A stretch of DNA of 64,000 nt from Fuscibacter oryzae (lineage in GTDB: Bacteria > Pseudomonadota > Alphaproteobacteria > Rhodobacterales > Rhodobacteraceae), in contig NZ_JAESVP010000013.1 of NCBI RefSeq assembly GCF_016765795.1, forward strand, positions 1 through 64,000, given 5' to 3'. Below the pieces are notes generated by a model, which made no database searches, was not told the DNA's origin, and saw nothing but the letters and a program-made list of their open reading frames with translations. The position numbers and the translations under genes were made by a program. This document shows positions 54,096-62,588 of this stretch, piece by piece (positions within the stretch are counted from its first letter, which is position 1; every line of letters starts with the position of its first letter).

Positions 54096-54710
54096 CTAAA
54101 ACAACCCCGCCTCTTTGGCGATCATTGCGGCCTGTGTCCGGTTCTGCGCCCCGATCTTGCGATACAGCGTCTTCATATGCAGCTTGACCGTCGGTTCGCT
54201 GATGCCCAGATCGCGGGCGATTTCCTTGTTTGACTTGCCTTCGATCAGGCCGCCCAGCACCTCGCGCTCTCGGCGCGAAAGGCGCTGGGCGAGGGGATGG
54301 GCCGGTTCGTCGGCGCCAGAGCGCAGGAAGCCCAGCGGTACATATTGCTCTCCCATCGCCATGAACTGCACGGCATTGGCCAGCGATTTGGCGCTGAGGG
54401 TCTTGGGCAGATACCCCGCCGCTCCTGCCGCAAGCGCCTGTTCCGCCAGCTCCGGCGAGCCGGTGCCCGAGATCAGCGCAACCCTCTGGCCGCCATTCAT
54501 CGCCATGACCTGACGCAAGCTGTTCAGCCCGTTCATGCCGGGCATCATCATATCCAGCAGAACCAGATCGAACTGCGGCTGACTCTCGATGGCGGCGACG
54601 GCTGCAGGCAGGCTGCCCACAGCCTCGGCCACAATCCCGCTTTCGGTTTGCAGGAACAGCACGATGGTGTCGCGCACAAGGTCATGATCGTCGGCGATCA
54701 AGATCCGCAT
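54096..54710 (-). CDS. NarL/LuxR-type response regulator
   Basis: 204 residues. The receiver domain (1-120) has the acidic pair in IADDHDLV, phosphorylated Asp53 in LVLLDMMMPGMNG and the lysine in GYLPKTLSAKSL. The output domain (143-200) is a LuxR helix-turn-helix: LSRREREVLGGLIEGKSNKE, DLGISEPTVKLHMKTLYRKI. It is divergent from the SUOX-fold protein and hybrid kinase genes, so a phosphorelay from the kinase's Hpt domain to this regulator is likely. DNA targets unknown; the direct repeats in the gap between the two transcripts are candidates. Confidence 0.9.
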   Translation of the reverse strand: MRILIADDHDLVRDTIVLFLQTESGIVAEAVGSLPAAVAAIESQPQFDLVLLDMMMPGMNGLNSLRQVMAMNGGQRVALISGTGSPELAEQALAAGAAGYLPKTLSAKSLANAVQFMAMGEQYVPLGFLRSGADEPAHPLAQRLSRREREVLGGLIEGKSNKEIARDLGISEPTVKLHMKTLYRKIGAQNRTQAAMIAKEAGLF

Positions 54711-55083
54711 GAATTGGCTTCCACTACCACAAGGGCAATCCGTCGGCAGGTAATTCAGCCGGGGTTCGACCCCATAGTTACAATGTTCAACGCTAACACA
54801 GAACCCCGGTCCTGAGATTTCTGATGCCTGTCTGGCATAAAATTAAAATATTAATATTATCAATATGTTATTTGTCAAGGCTGGCATAAGGAATCTCATT
54901 TGGCCAGAGAAATTTCGTCCCGACGTTGTGGTCAGAGGCCATGATTGCCCTATCCGAAGGGATAGCGAGCCTATGCACAAGTTCTTGCCCAAGCGGCGCG
55001 CCGGGGTGCTAGATTGCCGCAAAAGATGATCAGGCGCCGGATCTGTGGGCAGGTCCGGCCTTTTTAGGTGTGCGGGTACTGTG
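54711..55083. promoter_or_regulatory. Divergent control region with AT-rich core and repeats
   Basis: 373 bases between the divergent response regulator and SUOX-fold genes. It has an AT-rich core around AATATTAATATT (54847-54858), flanked by direct repeats CTGGCATAA at 54832-54840 and 54881-54889 (49 bases, nearly five helical turns), and a dyad CTATCC-gaag-GGATAG at 54950-54965. These are candidates for the binding sites of the NarL-type regulator; no gene is seen here. Confidence 0.4.
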
Positions 55084-55629
55084 ATGCCAAATCTTCGTTA
55101 CGCCCTTTGTCGTGCAGCGCTTTTGCTTGGCTGCGTGTGCGCCGTTGCCGGGCCGTTGCGGGCAGAGGGTCCCGCGGTTGCGCAGGTGGCCGTATCGGAG
55201 CCGAGCGGCCCGGTATTGCTGACGCTGATGGGCCATGTGGATGGCAAGTCAGAGGCCACCAGTATGGCCTTTGATCAGGCGATGCTGGCGGCCCTGCCGC
55301 AAAAGACCATCACCACAACCACGATCTGGACCGACGGCCCACAAGAATTTACCGGGGTGCCGCTGGCCGCTTTGCTGAATGCCGCGCACATGCAGGGCAA
55401 GATGCTGGAGGCCACAGCCGCCAATGATTATGCCGTGGAAATCCCGGTCGAGGAATGGCCCGATAACGGGCCCATCATCGCCTATGCCCGCAACGGCAAG
55501 CCCATGACAATCCGCGACAAGGGGCCATTGTGGATTGTCTATCCCTATGACGCCGACCCTGCCTATCGCAGCGAGGTCATCTATGCCCGCAGCATTTGGC
55601 AACTGGACCGGATCGAGGTTCAGCCTTAA
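55084..55629 (+). CDS. Exported SUOX-fold protein without molybdenum ligand
   Basis: 181 residues from ATG 55084 (GTG 55081 possible). Residues 1-27 are a signal peptide ending LRA. The rest fits the oxidoreductase molybdopterin-binding fold: IWTDGPQEFTGVPLAALLNA, DYAVEIPVEEWPDNGPIIAY, then ARNGKPMTIRDKGPLWIVYP. In enzymes of the fold a cysteine before the GVPL turn binds molybdenum; here that position lacks it and the mature protein has no cysteine at all. A catalytic role is therefore unlikely. It directly precedes a hybrid sensor kinase gene, suggesting a periplasmic sensing partner. Confidence 0.75.
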   Translation: MPNLRYALCRAALLLGCVCAVAGPLRAEGPAVAQVAVSEPSGPVLLTLMGHVDGKSEATSMAFDQAMLAALPQKTITTTTIWTDGPQEFTGVPLAALLNAAHMQGKMLEATAANDYAVEIPVEEWPDNGPIIAYARNGKPMTIRDKGPLWIVYPYDADPAYRSEVIYARSIWQLDRIEVQP

Positions 55630-55665
55630 GCCTTGGTCCCTGACCTTGGATGCCCTGGGGGCGGC

Positions 55666-58356
55666 GTGACGCTGGATTCGGCCACAACAGTACAGACATC
55701 GGCGGACCGTGGCTTGGCGGACTCGGGGTGGCGGGGCATGTTGCGGCGTGCCAGGGCGGCTATCCTGTTTTTTGTGCTGTCGGGGCTGTTCGGCCTGATG
55801 GGGATGATGAGCGTTGATGTGCTGGACCAGTTGCACGCCCTGCGCACGGCGGCCTCTGACAACCTGCAATGGTCGCTGGCCCAAGTTGATACCGAATTCC
55901 TGCGCTTTCGCCTAGAGATCAGCAATACCCGTCTTACGGCAGAACGCACCGGTCCCGAAACTGCCGACTATGCCGAATTGCGCAAGCGGTATGACATCTT
56001 TTTCAGCCGGATCGACACGTTTCGCGCCACAACCACCTATTCCTGGCTGCAGGAAAGGACCGATTTCGTAACCGATTTCACAATCGCAACGAAAGAATTG
56101 CAACAGATCGGCGTCATCATGGGGCAGTCCGATCAGGCCTTGGCGGGTCAGCTTGACGGGTTGCAGCAACAGGCAGATGCGCTTGGCCCAACGGTACGGC
56201 GGCTGTCGCTGACGGGGCTGGCCGAATTTGCCCGCCATTCGGACGAAAGCCGTCACGAGATCACCAGTACACTGGCACGGCTGGCGGTGACGGCGGCAGG
56301 TATGTTCGTGACCGTCTCATTGCTGGCGGTGACGCTGCTGCGGCTTTACCGCCTGTCGGAACGGCGCGGGCAGGAACAGACGCGCACCGCAGCCCGCATG
56401 CAGACCGTGATCGAAACCAGTCTGGACGGCATCATCGTCTGCGACAGCGATGCCCGTGTGGTGGATTTCAGCCCCGCCGCCGAGGCTATCTTTGGCTATT
56501 CCGCTGAAGAGGCGCGCGGTCAGGATATGCGCGGTCTGATCCTGCCCCCCTCTGACAGCGCCCGCAGCGGCCCCGGCAATGCCAAATTGGAAGATGTGCT
56601 GCACGGCAGGGCAGCGGATACGCCGGGCCGCATCTATCTGAACGGGGCAGACCGCCTTGGCCGGGTGTTTCCCGCCGAAGTTTCTGTGCGCAAGATTCAG
56701 GGCCAGCAGGGCCAGATTTTCGTGTTGTTCATCCGCGACATTTCCCAGTTGAAACAGGCCGAGGAGCGCCTGAAGGCCGCCCATGATCAGGCCGTCGCCG
56801 GCGAGCAGGCGAGGGCAGATTTCGTCGCGGTGATGTCACATGAAATGCGCACGCCGCTGAACGGCCTGCTGGGAACCATGTCCTTGCTGAAGGATACCCG
56901 CCTTGATGCCCGGCAGCGGCGCTATGTCGATACCATGGAAGTGTCGGGGGGCTTGTTGAGCGGGCTGGTCAATGACGTGCTGGACCTGTCCAAGCTGGAG
57001 GCAGGGATGATGCGGCTGAACCTGCGGCCCTTTGATCTCTGCCGCGTGTTGCAGGATGTGGTGGAAAGCCAGACGCATCTGGCGCGCGCCAATGGCAACA
57101 CCCTGGCTTGGGCCTGGGATGGTCCGGCTCTGCCGGGCACCATCGGCGATGCGGCCAAGATCCGGCAGGTGCTTCTGAATTTTGTCAATAACGCCACGAA
57201 ATTCACCCGGAACGGCGAAATCAGGCTGGAGGTCGAGGCGCTGGGCAATCCGGCCCCCCGCCGCGAGGTGGAGTTTCGGGTGATCGACAGCGGCACTGGC
57301 ATTGCCGCGGCCGATCTTGAGCGGATTTTCGATGATTTCGAAATGCTCGACAGCTCTTATGGCCGTCAGGGCGGCACCGGACTGGGGTTGGCGATTTCGC
57401 GGCGGCTGGTGACGCTGATGGGGGGCAGCATTGGGGTGGAAAGCGAGCCTGGCGCGGGCAGCCTGTTCTGGATGCGTCTGCCGCTGGAGGTGGCAGAGGC
57501 CACCTCCGCCGAAAGCGGGCTGACGGGCCTTACCGCCGCCTCACCGGCCCGAATGCCCGCCGAGCAGCGGCTACAGGTTCTGATCGTCGAGGATAACGAG
57601 ATCAATCGCACCATCTTGCGCGAAATGGTAGAGGCCGAGGGTCATGACGTGACCGAGGCCGCTGATGGTCACGAGGGGGTGCTGCTGGCCAACGGGCGGG
57701 CGTTTGACATCATCCTGATGGATGTCTCGATGCCGGTAATGGACGGGCAGGCGGCGACGCGCGCCATCCGCGCAGGTGATGGCCCCTCGCGTGGCACTCC
57801 GATTGTCGGCGTCACCGCCCATGCCTTGCCCGAAGAGCTGGCCGCCTTTCGCGCTGCCGGCATGACCGAGGTGCTGAAAAAGCCAATTGACCGACCACAA
57901 CTGATCGCCATGTTGGGCCGGACCTTCAATCGGGATTTGCACCTTCGCATCGGTGCGGCGACTGACCGGGCGGCTATGGCACCTGTGCCGGTGCTGGATA
58001 CCGCACGCTTGGCTGATCTGGTCGGGGGTGGGGTCACGGCGCCGCTGCGCGACCTGCTGGGCCGGTTTCTGGATCAGTTGCAAGAGGTTAGACAAGGCCT
58101 TGTCGCGAATGGCAACAACATGCCCCAGCCCGACGCGGACCGCCAACAATTGCAGGCGCTGCACCGCTGTGCCGGGGCGGCGGCCACCTTTGGCGCGATG
58201 GCGCTGCACGCCCGGCTGGAGGCGATTGAATCCGCCGCAACGCGCGGTGACCGCAGCCTGCTTGCCGCCGCCCCGCACGACCTGCCGCCGCTGCTGGACA
58301 CAACCGCCGCTGCGGTACGCACCTGGCTGGACCATCAGCGCGGCGATATGCGCTGA
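55666..58356 (+). CDS. Hybrid histidine kinase: PAS, HisKA, HATPase, REC, Hpt
   Basis: 896 residues from GTG 55666 behind GGGGGCGG; the start is not certain. Two transmembrane helices (about 31-50 and 204-231) enclose a periplasmic helical sensor. A PAS domain (about 245-360) follows, then the HisKA box FVAVMSHEMRTPLNG (His392), HATPase boxes LLNFVNNATKF and GGTGLGLAIS, a receiver with Asp686 in ILMDVSMPVMDG, and an Hpt domain with His833 in LHRCAGAAATFGA. This is the ArcB/TorS layout, with all four phosphorelay residues present. It should pass phosphate to the NarL-type regulator encoded divergently. The signal may come through the SUOX-fold protein. Confidence 0.9.
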   Translation: MTLDSATTVQTSADRGLADSGWRGMLRRARAAILFFVLSGLFGLMGMMSVDVLDQLHALRTAASDNLQWSLAQVDTEFLRFRLEISNTRLTAERTGPETADYAELRKRYDIFFSRIDTFRATTTYSWLQERTDFVTDFTIATKELQQIGVIMGQSDQALAGQLDGLQQQADALGPTVRRLSLTGLAEFARHSDESRHEITSTLARLAVTAAGMFVTVSLLAVTLLRLYRLSERRGQEQTRTAARMQTVIETSLDGIIVCDSDARVVDFSPAAEAIFGYSAEEARGQDMRGLILPPSDSARSGPGNAKLEDVLHGRAADTPGRIYLNGADRLGRVFPAEVSVRKIQGQQGQIFVLFIRDISQLKQAEERLKAAHDQAVAGEQARADFVAVMSHEMRTPLNGLLGTMSLLKDTRLDARQRRYVDTMEVSGGLLSGLVNDVLDLSKLEAGMMRLNLRPFDLCRVLQDVVESQTHLARANGNTLAWAWDGPALPGTIGDAAKIRQVLLNFVNNATKFTRNGEIRLEVEALGNPAPRREVEFRVIDSGTGIAAADLERIFDDFEMLDSSYGRQGGTGLGLAISRRLVTLMGGSIGVESEPGAGSLFWMRLPLEVAEATSAESGLTGLTAASPARMPAEQRLQVLIVEDNEINRTILREMVEAEGHDVTEAADGHEGVLLANGRAFDIILMDVSMPVMDGQAATRAIRAGDGPSRGTPIVGVTAHALPEELAAFRAAGMTEVLKKPIDRPQLIAMLGRTFNRDLHLRIGAATDRAAMAPVPVLDTARLADLVGGGVTAPLRDLLGRFLDQLQEVRQGLVANGNNMPQPDADRQQLQALHRCAGAAATFGAMALHARLEAIESAATRGDRSLLAAAPHDLPPLLDTTAAAVRTWLDHQRGDMR

Positions 58357-58374
58357 CCGTACCGCCTGATCTGT

Positions 58375-59931
58375 TCAGGCCAGCTTGCGATAGCCGATAT
58401 TGCGCGCCAGCCAGCAGCCGATGGTCAGGCCGGAAATTCCGCCGCCGACGTCCCGGTGGATCTGCACTGTCCAGTCCCCCGGCGGGGCCGCATCCATTGC
58501 GCGGCGGGTCGGCATGATCCAGATATCGCGGGCGACAGGATACATCCGCTCCATCGGGCCTGATCCCAGCAGGCCCTGAAACCCGGCAAAGGCCACGCCA
58601 TCCTGTGCCGCGATGGTCATTTCGGCCTGCAATTCGTCCGACCAGTAGCGCCCGGCGATCTGGCCGCCATCGGCCCAGTCCCGCGAAGCAAGCGGGCTGG
58701 CGGTGACGGTCAGGTTTTCGGTTTCACGCTGCATCTGCAACCCGTCCGGCCCTTGCCGCAGGGTCAGACCGGGTGCCACGGCGCTGCCATCTGCCGCCAT
58801 GGTCAGGCGGGCGGGCGTGGTGCCATAGCGCAGGGTCACCCCAGTTGCGTCCTGCGTGGTGCGGGCGATCAGGCCGTTCGCGCTGTCCAGCCACAGCCCG
58901 TCCCAGCCCTGTGGCGGCAGGGCAGGCGCGGCTTGCACCCAAAGCGCGGTTTCCAAAAGCCAGGTCGCGGCGGCATGGGCATTGGCCTCGTGGTTGAACA
59001 TCACCACGACCGACAGGCGCTCACTGGCGACATGCTGACGGTTGGCGCGAAAGCCGCGCAACGCGCCGCCGTGGCCGGTGACGCGGTGGGGGCCAACCCG
59101 GTCCTGCCGCAGGCCATTGGCATAAAAGGCCGGGCTGCCATCGCCCCAGGTTGCCGGGGCCGACAGGCGGCTATAAAGGCCCGACGCATCGCCCCGCGTG
59201 GTGTCGATAAAGGTTTCCCACGCCAGCATATCGGTCAGGCTGGCCGAAATCCCGGCATCGCCCATCCACCAGATGCCATTCTGGGCGGGTAGAAAGCCCA
59301 TCTCGTCATTGCCTTCATAGCCCACAACCCCATCCAGCGGGTAACGGGTGTCCGAGGCTTGCACGGCGCTGGCCATACCTGCCGGGGCCAGAATGCGGTC
59401 GGCGAGCGCCTCCTCATAGGGCCGGTCGGTGGCGCGCTGGATCAGTTCGGCCAGAATACGGAAATTGCCGTTGGAATAGGAATAGGCCGTGCCGGGTGCG
59501 AAATGGCCGGTTTTCTGCCGCGCCAGCAGCGGCAGGGCATCCTCGCGTCGAACTTCGGCCTCGGGTACAGCGCCTTGCAACACGGTCAGCGCCCAGTAAT
59601 CGCGCAAGCCAGACTGGTTGTCGGCCAGATCCTTTACACTTGGCAGCGCATCGCGGTAGGCGGGCAGAAAGTCGCGCACCTGTTCGTTCAACGTGGCAGG
59701 GTCGGCAATCTGGTCCAGCAGCAGCGCGCAGGTGAACTGTTTGGAGATTGAACAGATCGGCAGCCGCGTTGCCGCCGTCATCGCCTGACGGCGCGTCAGA
59801 TCGGCGTATCCCCAGACGCGGGTGGCATGAATGCGCCCTTGATGCACCACACCCACCGCGCCGCCCGGCCCCTTGTAGCGCAGGGGCAAAAGATCCAGCG
59901 CCCGGTCTAGGGCCTTAAGGTTCAGCGTCAT
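58375..59931 (-). CDS. dap: D-aminopeptidase, serine beta-lactamase fold
   Basis: 518 residues, the length of Ochrobactrum/Brucella D-aminopeptidase, with similarity from end to end. The SxxK pair is Ser61/Lys64 in PICSISKQFTCALLLD, the catalytic tyrosine is in YSYSNGNFRILAELI, and the HGG segment is in RVTGHGGALRGFRANRQ. The C-terminal part (residues 330-518) has the two barrel domains of DAP, with IAGRYWSDELQAEM and ISGLTIGCWLARNIGYRKL. It removes D-residues from the N-termini of small peptides, in the cytoplasm. Its start lies inside the 3' end of modC (17-base overlap), an unusual partner. Confidence 0.92.
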   Translation of the reverse strand: MTLNLKALDRALDLLPLRYKGPGGAVGVVHQGRIHATRVWGYADLTRRQAMTAATRLPICSISKQFTCALLLDQIADPATLNEQVRDFLPAYRDALPSVKDLADNQSGLRDYWALTVLQGAVPEAEVRREDALPLLARQKTGHFAPGTAYSYSNGNFRILAELIQRATDRPYEEALADRILAPAGMASAVQASDTRYPLDGVVGYEGNDEMGFLPAQNGIWWMGDAGISASLTDMLAWETFIDTTRGDASGLYSRLSAPATWGDGSPAFYANGLRQDRVGPHRVTGHGGALRGFRANRQHVASERLSVVVMFNHEANAHAAATWLLETALWVQAAPALPPQGWDGLWLDSANGLIARTTQDATGVTLRYGTTPARLTMAADGSAVAPGLTLRQGPDGLQMQRETENLTVTASPLASRDWADGGQIAGRYWSDELQAEMTIAAQDGVAFAGFQGLLGSGPMERMYPVARDIWIMPTRRAMDAAPPGDWTVQIHRDVGGGISGLTIGCWLARNIGYRKLA

Positions 59932-61024
59932 GGGGGGCCTGCGGTGTCGGGGAAAAGATGTCGGATTGCGCCACGGCCACCGATTTCACGATGGCGAAAA
60001 CCTGCGCGCCGGGTTCAAGGGCCAGCGCCTCTGCCGAGCGCCGGGTCAGCCGCACCAACAGATGTTCGCCCCCCAGCGCCAGTTGCACCAGCGCGCCGGG
60101 GCCACCCCCCAGCCGCAAGGCGCTGACCGTGGCGGGCAGGATGTTCAGCGCCGAAAGCCCCTGCGGGGCCTGCCGTGACAGGATGACATCTTGCGCGGCG
60201 ATGCGAATGCGCAGCGCGCTGCCAAGCGGCGCATGAACCTGCGGCAGCCACAGCGGCCCGGCAGCCGTTTCCAGCCGCGACAGGCCATCCGCCTCCTGCG
60301 CGACAAGGCGCGCAGACAGGATCGACCCGGCATCGCGCAAGCCAAGTTGCGGCGCGTGGGCCGGATCGGACAGCAGGTCTTGCGCCGGGCCATGGGCGAT
60401 GGTGACGCCGTTTTCCACCACGACAAGCGTGGTGGCCAGCCGCGCCACCTCGGTCAGCGCATGGGTCACATAAAGGACCGGCGGCCCGCCCGCATCGCGC
60501 AGCCGCTCGATATAGGGCAGGATCTCGGCCTTGCGCGCCTCGTCCAGTGCCGCAAGGGGTTCGTCCATCAGCAGGATTTCTGGGCCCGCCAGCAAGGCCC
60601 GCCCCAGCGCGACCCGCTGCTTTTCGCCCCCCGACAGCGCGGCAGGGCGGCGGGCCAGCAGCGGGCCGATGCCCAGCATCTCAACGATAGCAGCAAAATC
60701 TGGCGTGATGGCGCGGGTGAACCAGCGGCCATAGGTCAGGTTCTGCCGCACGGTCAGATGCGGGAAAAGCCGCGCTTCCTGAAACACATAGGGCGCGCGG
60801 CGCAGGTGCGGCGGCAGGTTCAGCCGCACGGCGCTGTCAAACAGCCTGCGGCCCTGAACCGCGATGCGGCCCTGATCGGGGGCCAGCAGGCCTGCCACCG
60901 CATTGACGATGGTGGTCTTGCCCGACCCAGAGCGCCCGAACAGCACGGTGATGCCGGGCGGGGCGTTGAAACAGACATCCAGCGCCAGACCGGGAAAGGC
61001 GTGGCGAAAGGTGACCTCAAGCAT
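59915..61024 (-). CDS. modC: Molybdate ABC transporter ATP-binding protein
   Basis: 369 residues from ATG 61024, which overlaps the end of modB by 8 bases. Walker A is LFGRSGSGKTTIVNAVAGL, the signature is ALSGGEKQRVALGRAL and Walker B is EILLMDEPLAALD. The C-terminal half carries the MOP oxyanion-binding domain with SALNILPATVSALRLG, as in ModC. It powers molybdate import with ModB; high intracellular molybdate can inhibit it through the MOP domain. No modA is present on either side. Confidence 0.92.
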   Translation of the reverse strand: MLEVTFRHAFPGLALDVCFNAPPGITVLFGRSGSGKTTIVNAVAGLLAPDQGRIAVQGRRLFDSAVRLNLPPHLRRAPYVFQEARLFPHLTVRQNLTYGRWFTRAITPDFAAIVEMLGIGPLLARRPAALSGGEKQRVALGRALLAGPEILLMDEPLAALDEARKAEILPYIERLRDAGGPPVLYVTHALTEVARLATTLVVVENGVTIAHGPAQDLLSDPAHAPQLGLRDAGSILSARLVAQEADGLSRLETAAGPLWLPQVHAPLGSALRIRIAAQDVILSRQAPQGLSALNILPATVSALRLGGGPGALVQLALGGEHLLVRLTRRSAEALALEPGAQVFAIVKSVAVAQSDIFSPTPQAPHDAEP

Positions 61025-61733
61025 CGCGGCCCCCGATGCGCCCACCGATGCGGGCAGCGACCCTCTGCGCCAGCCATTCCGACAGCGCCAACGCCCCCAG
61101 CGCCACCGCCACTGAAACCACCACCAGCCGCAAGGCCGAAGCATCGCCCCCCGGCACCTGAAGGAAGGCATAGATGGCCGAGGGCAGGGTCTGCGTCTGC
61201 CCCGGAATCGCGGCGACGAAGGTAATGGTGGCTCCGAACTCTCCCATCGCCTTGGCAAAGCACAGGATGGCCCCGGCGATCAGGCCGGGCAGGATCAGCG
61301 GCAGGGTCACGGTCAGGAACACCCAAGGCGGTGGCGCGCCAAGGGTTCCGGCGGCCTGTTCCAGTTTGGGGTCCACCGCCTCGAACGCAAGGCGGATGGC
61401 GCGGACCATCAGGGGAAAGGCCATGACCGCAGCGGCCAGCACCGCGCCCGTCCAGCGAAAGGCCAAAACGATGCCGAACCAGCTTTCCAGCCACGCCCCC
61501 ACCGGCCCCTTGCGGCCAAAGGTCAACAGCAGCAGATAGCCCGTCACCACCGGCGGCAGGATCAACGGCAGATGGACCAGCCCGTTCAGCAGCCCATGCC
61601 CCCAGAACCGCCGCCGTGCCAAGGCCCAGGCGGTCAGGATGCCGAAAGGCAGGCTGATCACCGTGGCCCAGAACGCCACTTTCAGCGACAGGGCCAGCGC
61701 CTGCCATTCCTGGGGCGACAGCAGATCAGGCAC
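61017..61733 (-). CDS. modB: Molybdate ABC transporter permease
   Basis: 238 residues from GTG 61733, with AGG nine bases upstream; a TTG at 61754 is the alternative start. Five or six helices with the EAA loop RAIRLAFEAVDPKLEQAAGT followed by LGAPPPWVFLTVTLPLILPG are typical of ModB/CysT permeases, as are ALARRRFWGHGLLNGLVHLP and MGEFGATITFVAAIPGQTQT. It overlaps modC. The periplasmic binding protein ModA, which usually precedes modB, is absent; a TetR gene lies there instead. Confidence 0.92.
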   Translation of the reverse strand: MPDLLSPQEWQALALSLKVAFWATVISLPFGILTAWALARRRFWGHGLLNGLVHLPLILPPVVTGYLLLLTFGRKGPVGAWLESWFGIVLAFRWTGAVLAAAVMAFPLMVRAIRLAFEAVDPKLEQAAGTLGAPPPWVFLTVTLPLILPGLIAGAILCFAKAMGEFGATITFVAAIPGQTQTLPSAIYAFLQVPGGDASALRLVVVSVAVALGALALSEWLAQRVAARIGGRIGGRDA

Positions 61734-61802
61734 AAAAAACCTGTTTTCTGCCAATGATCTGCAAGGGTTTCTGGATGTTCAGCATGAACGGTCGCCGCGC
61801 TT

Positions 61803-61820
61803 TATGTTTCATCAAACATA
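61803..61820. promoter_or_regulatory. Perfect inverted repeat upstream of modB
   Basis: TATGTTT-catc-AAACATA is a perfect 7-base inverted repeat 70 bases before the modB start and 26 bases after the end of the TetR gene. It could be an operator for the TetR protein or a ModE-like site; there is no T-run to make it a terminator. Confidence 0.4.
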
Positions 61821-61845
61821 TCCGCGCCAGCGGCCAAGGCAACGC

Positions 61846-62442
61846 CTAACCCAGCCGCAGCTTGGCAAACATCACGCATGCCCCGATGGCAGAGCGCACC
61901 GCCTCGACATCGCCGCGCCGGGCGTAATCCAGCCAAAGCCCGTCCATCGTGGCCATGATCAGGTCGGCCACCTGCGCGATCCGCTCTGATTTCCAGCTAT
62001 CGCACATCCGTGCAAGCAGCTCTTCTACGCGGGCGCGCAAGGTGGCGTTCACATCTTGCTCGGTCTGGGCAAGGGCCGGGTTGCCCTGTGCGGCGGCCCA
62101 GAGATCAATGCGGACCCGCAATTGGGCCGGGGTCAGCGCCTCGGGTGAGAAGATGCCGCGCAGGAATGCCTCCAGCCGCTCTGGATGCGTCGCGCCGGGC
62201 AGGGAAATGCGGGCTTCGGCCTGATCCTGCATCTGGGTCGCGGCAAGCTGATAGGCGGCGGCCAGAATCTGGTCCATGCCGGTGAAATTGTAGGTCAGAT
62301 GACCCAGGGAAAGCCCAGCCTCTGCCGCCACCCGCCGGGCGGTCAGGCCCGCATGTCCATGTTTTTCAAGGCTGCGCAACGCGGCCCCGGCAATCTCGCG
62401 CCGCCGCGCCTCGGTGCCGCGTTGGGGGGTGGTTTCGTCCAT
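61846..62442 (-). CDS. TetR-family regulator, BetI-like
   Basis: 198 residues from ATG 62442. The N-terminal helix-turn-helix is REIAGAALRSLEKHGHAGL and TARRVAAEAGLSLGHLTYNF, in which the LGHLTYNF ending resembles BetI-type regulators. The C-terminal helices (RVRIDLWAAAQGNPALAQ, DGLWLDYARR) form the ligand-binding domain of the TetR_C BetI group. It lies 112 bases ahead of modB in the same direction, so it could control modBC, or a promoter in the gap could separate them. Ligand unknown. Confidence 0.87.
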   Translation of the reverse strand: MDETTPQRGTEARRREIAGAALRSLEKHGHAGLTARRVAAEAGLSLGHLTYNFTGMDQILAAAYQLAATQMQDQAEARISLPGATHPERLEAFLRGIFSPEALTPAQLRVRIDLWAAAQGNPALAQTEQDVNATLRARVEELLARMCDSWKSERIAQVADLIMATMDGLWLDYARRGDVEAVRSAIGACVMFAKLRLG

Positions 62443-62588
62443 GACTGCCCGGTGCCTGCTTTTTTGTACGACAGAACAAATCATGCGGCGCGCGCGCTGC
62501 CAAGCCCCCTTGACCCCATCGTGGCCCAATTCCCCTTGGCAAACCGCCGCACCAAAGGCAAAAGGGCCACCTTCGGGAAGGGCACAGC

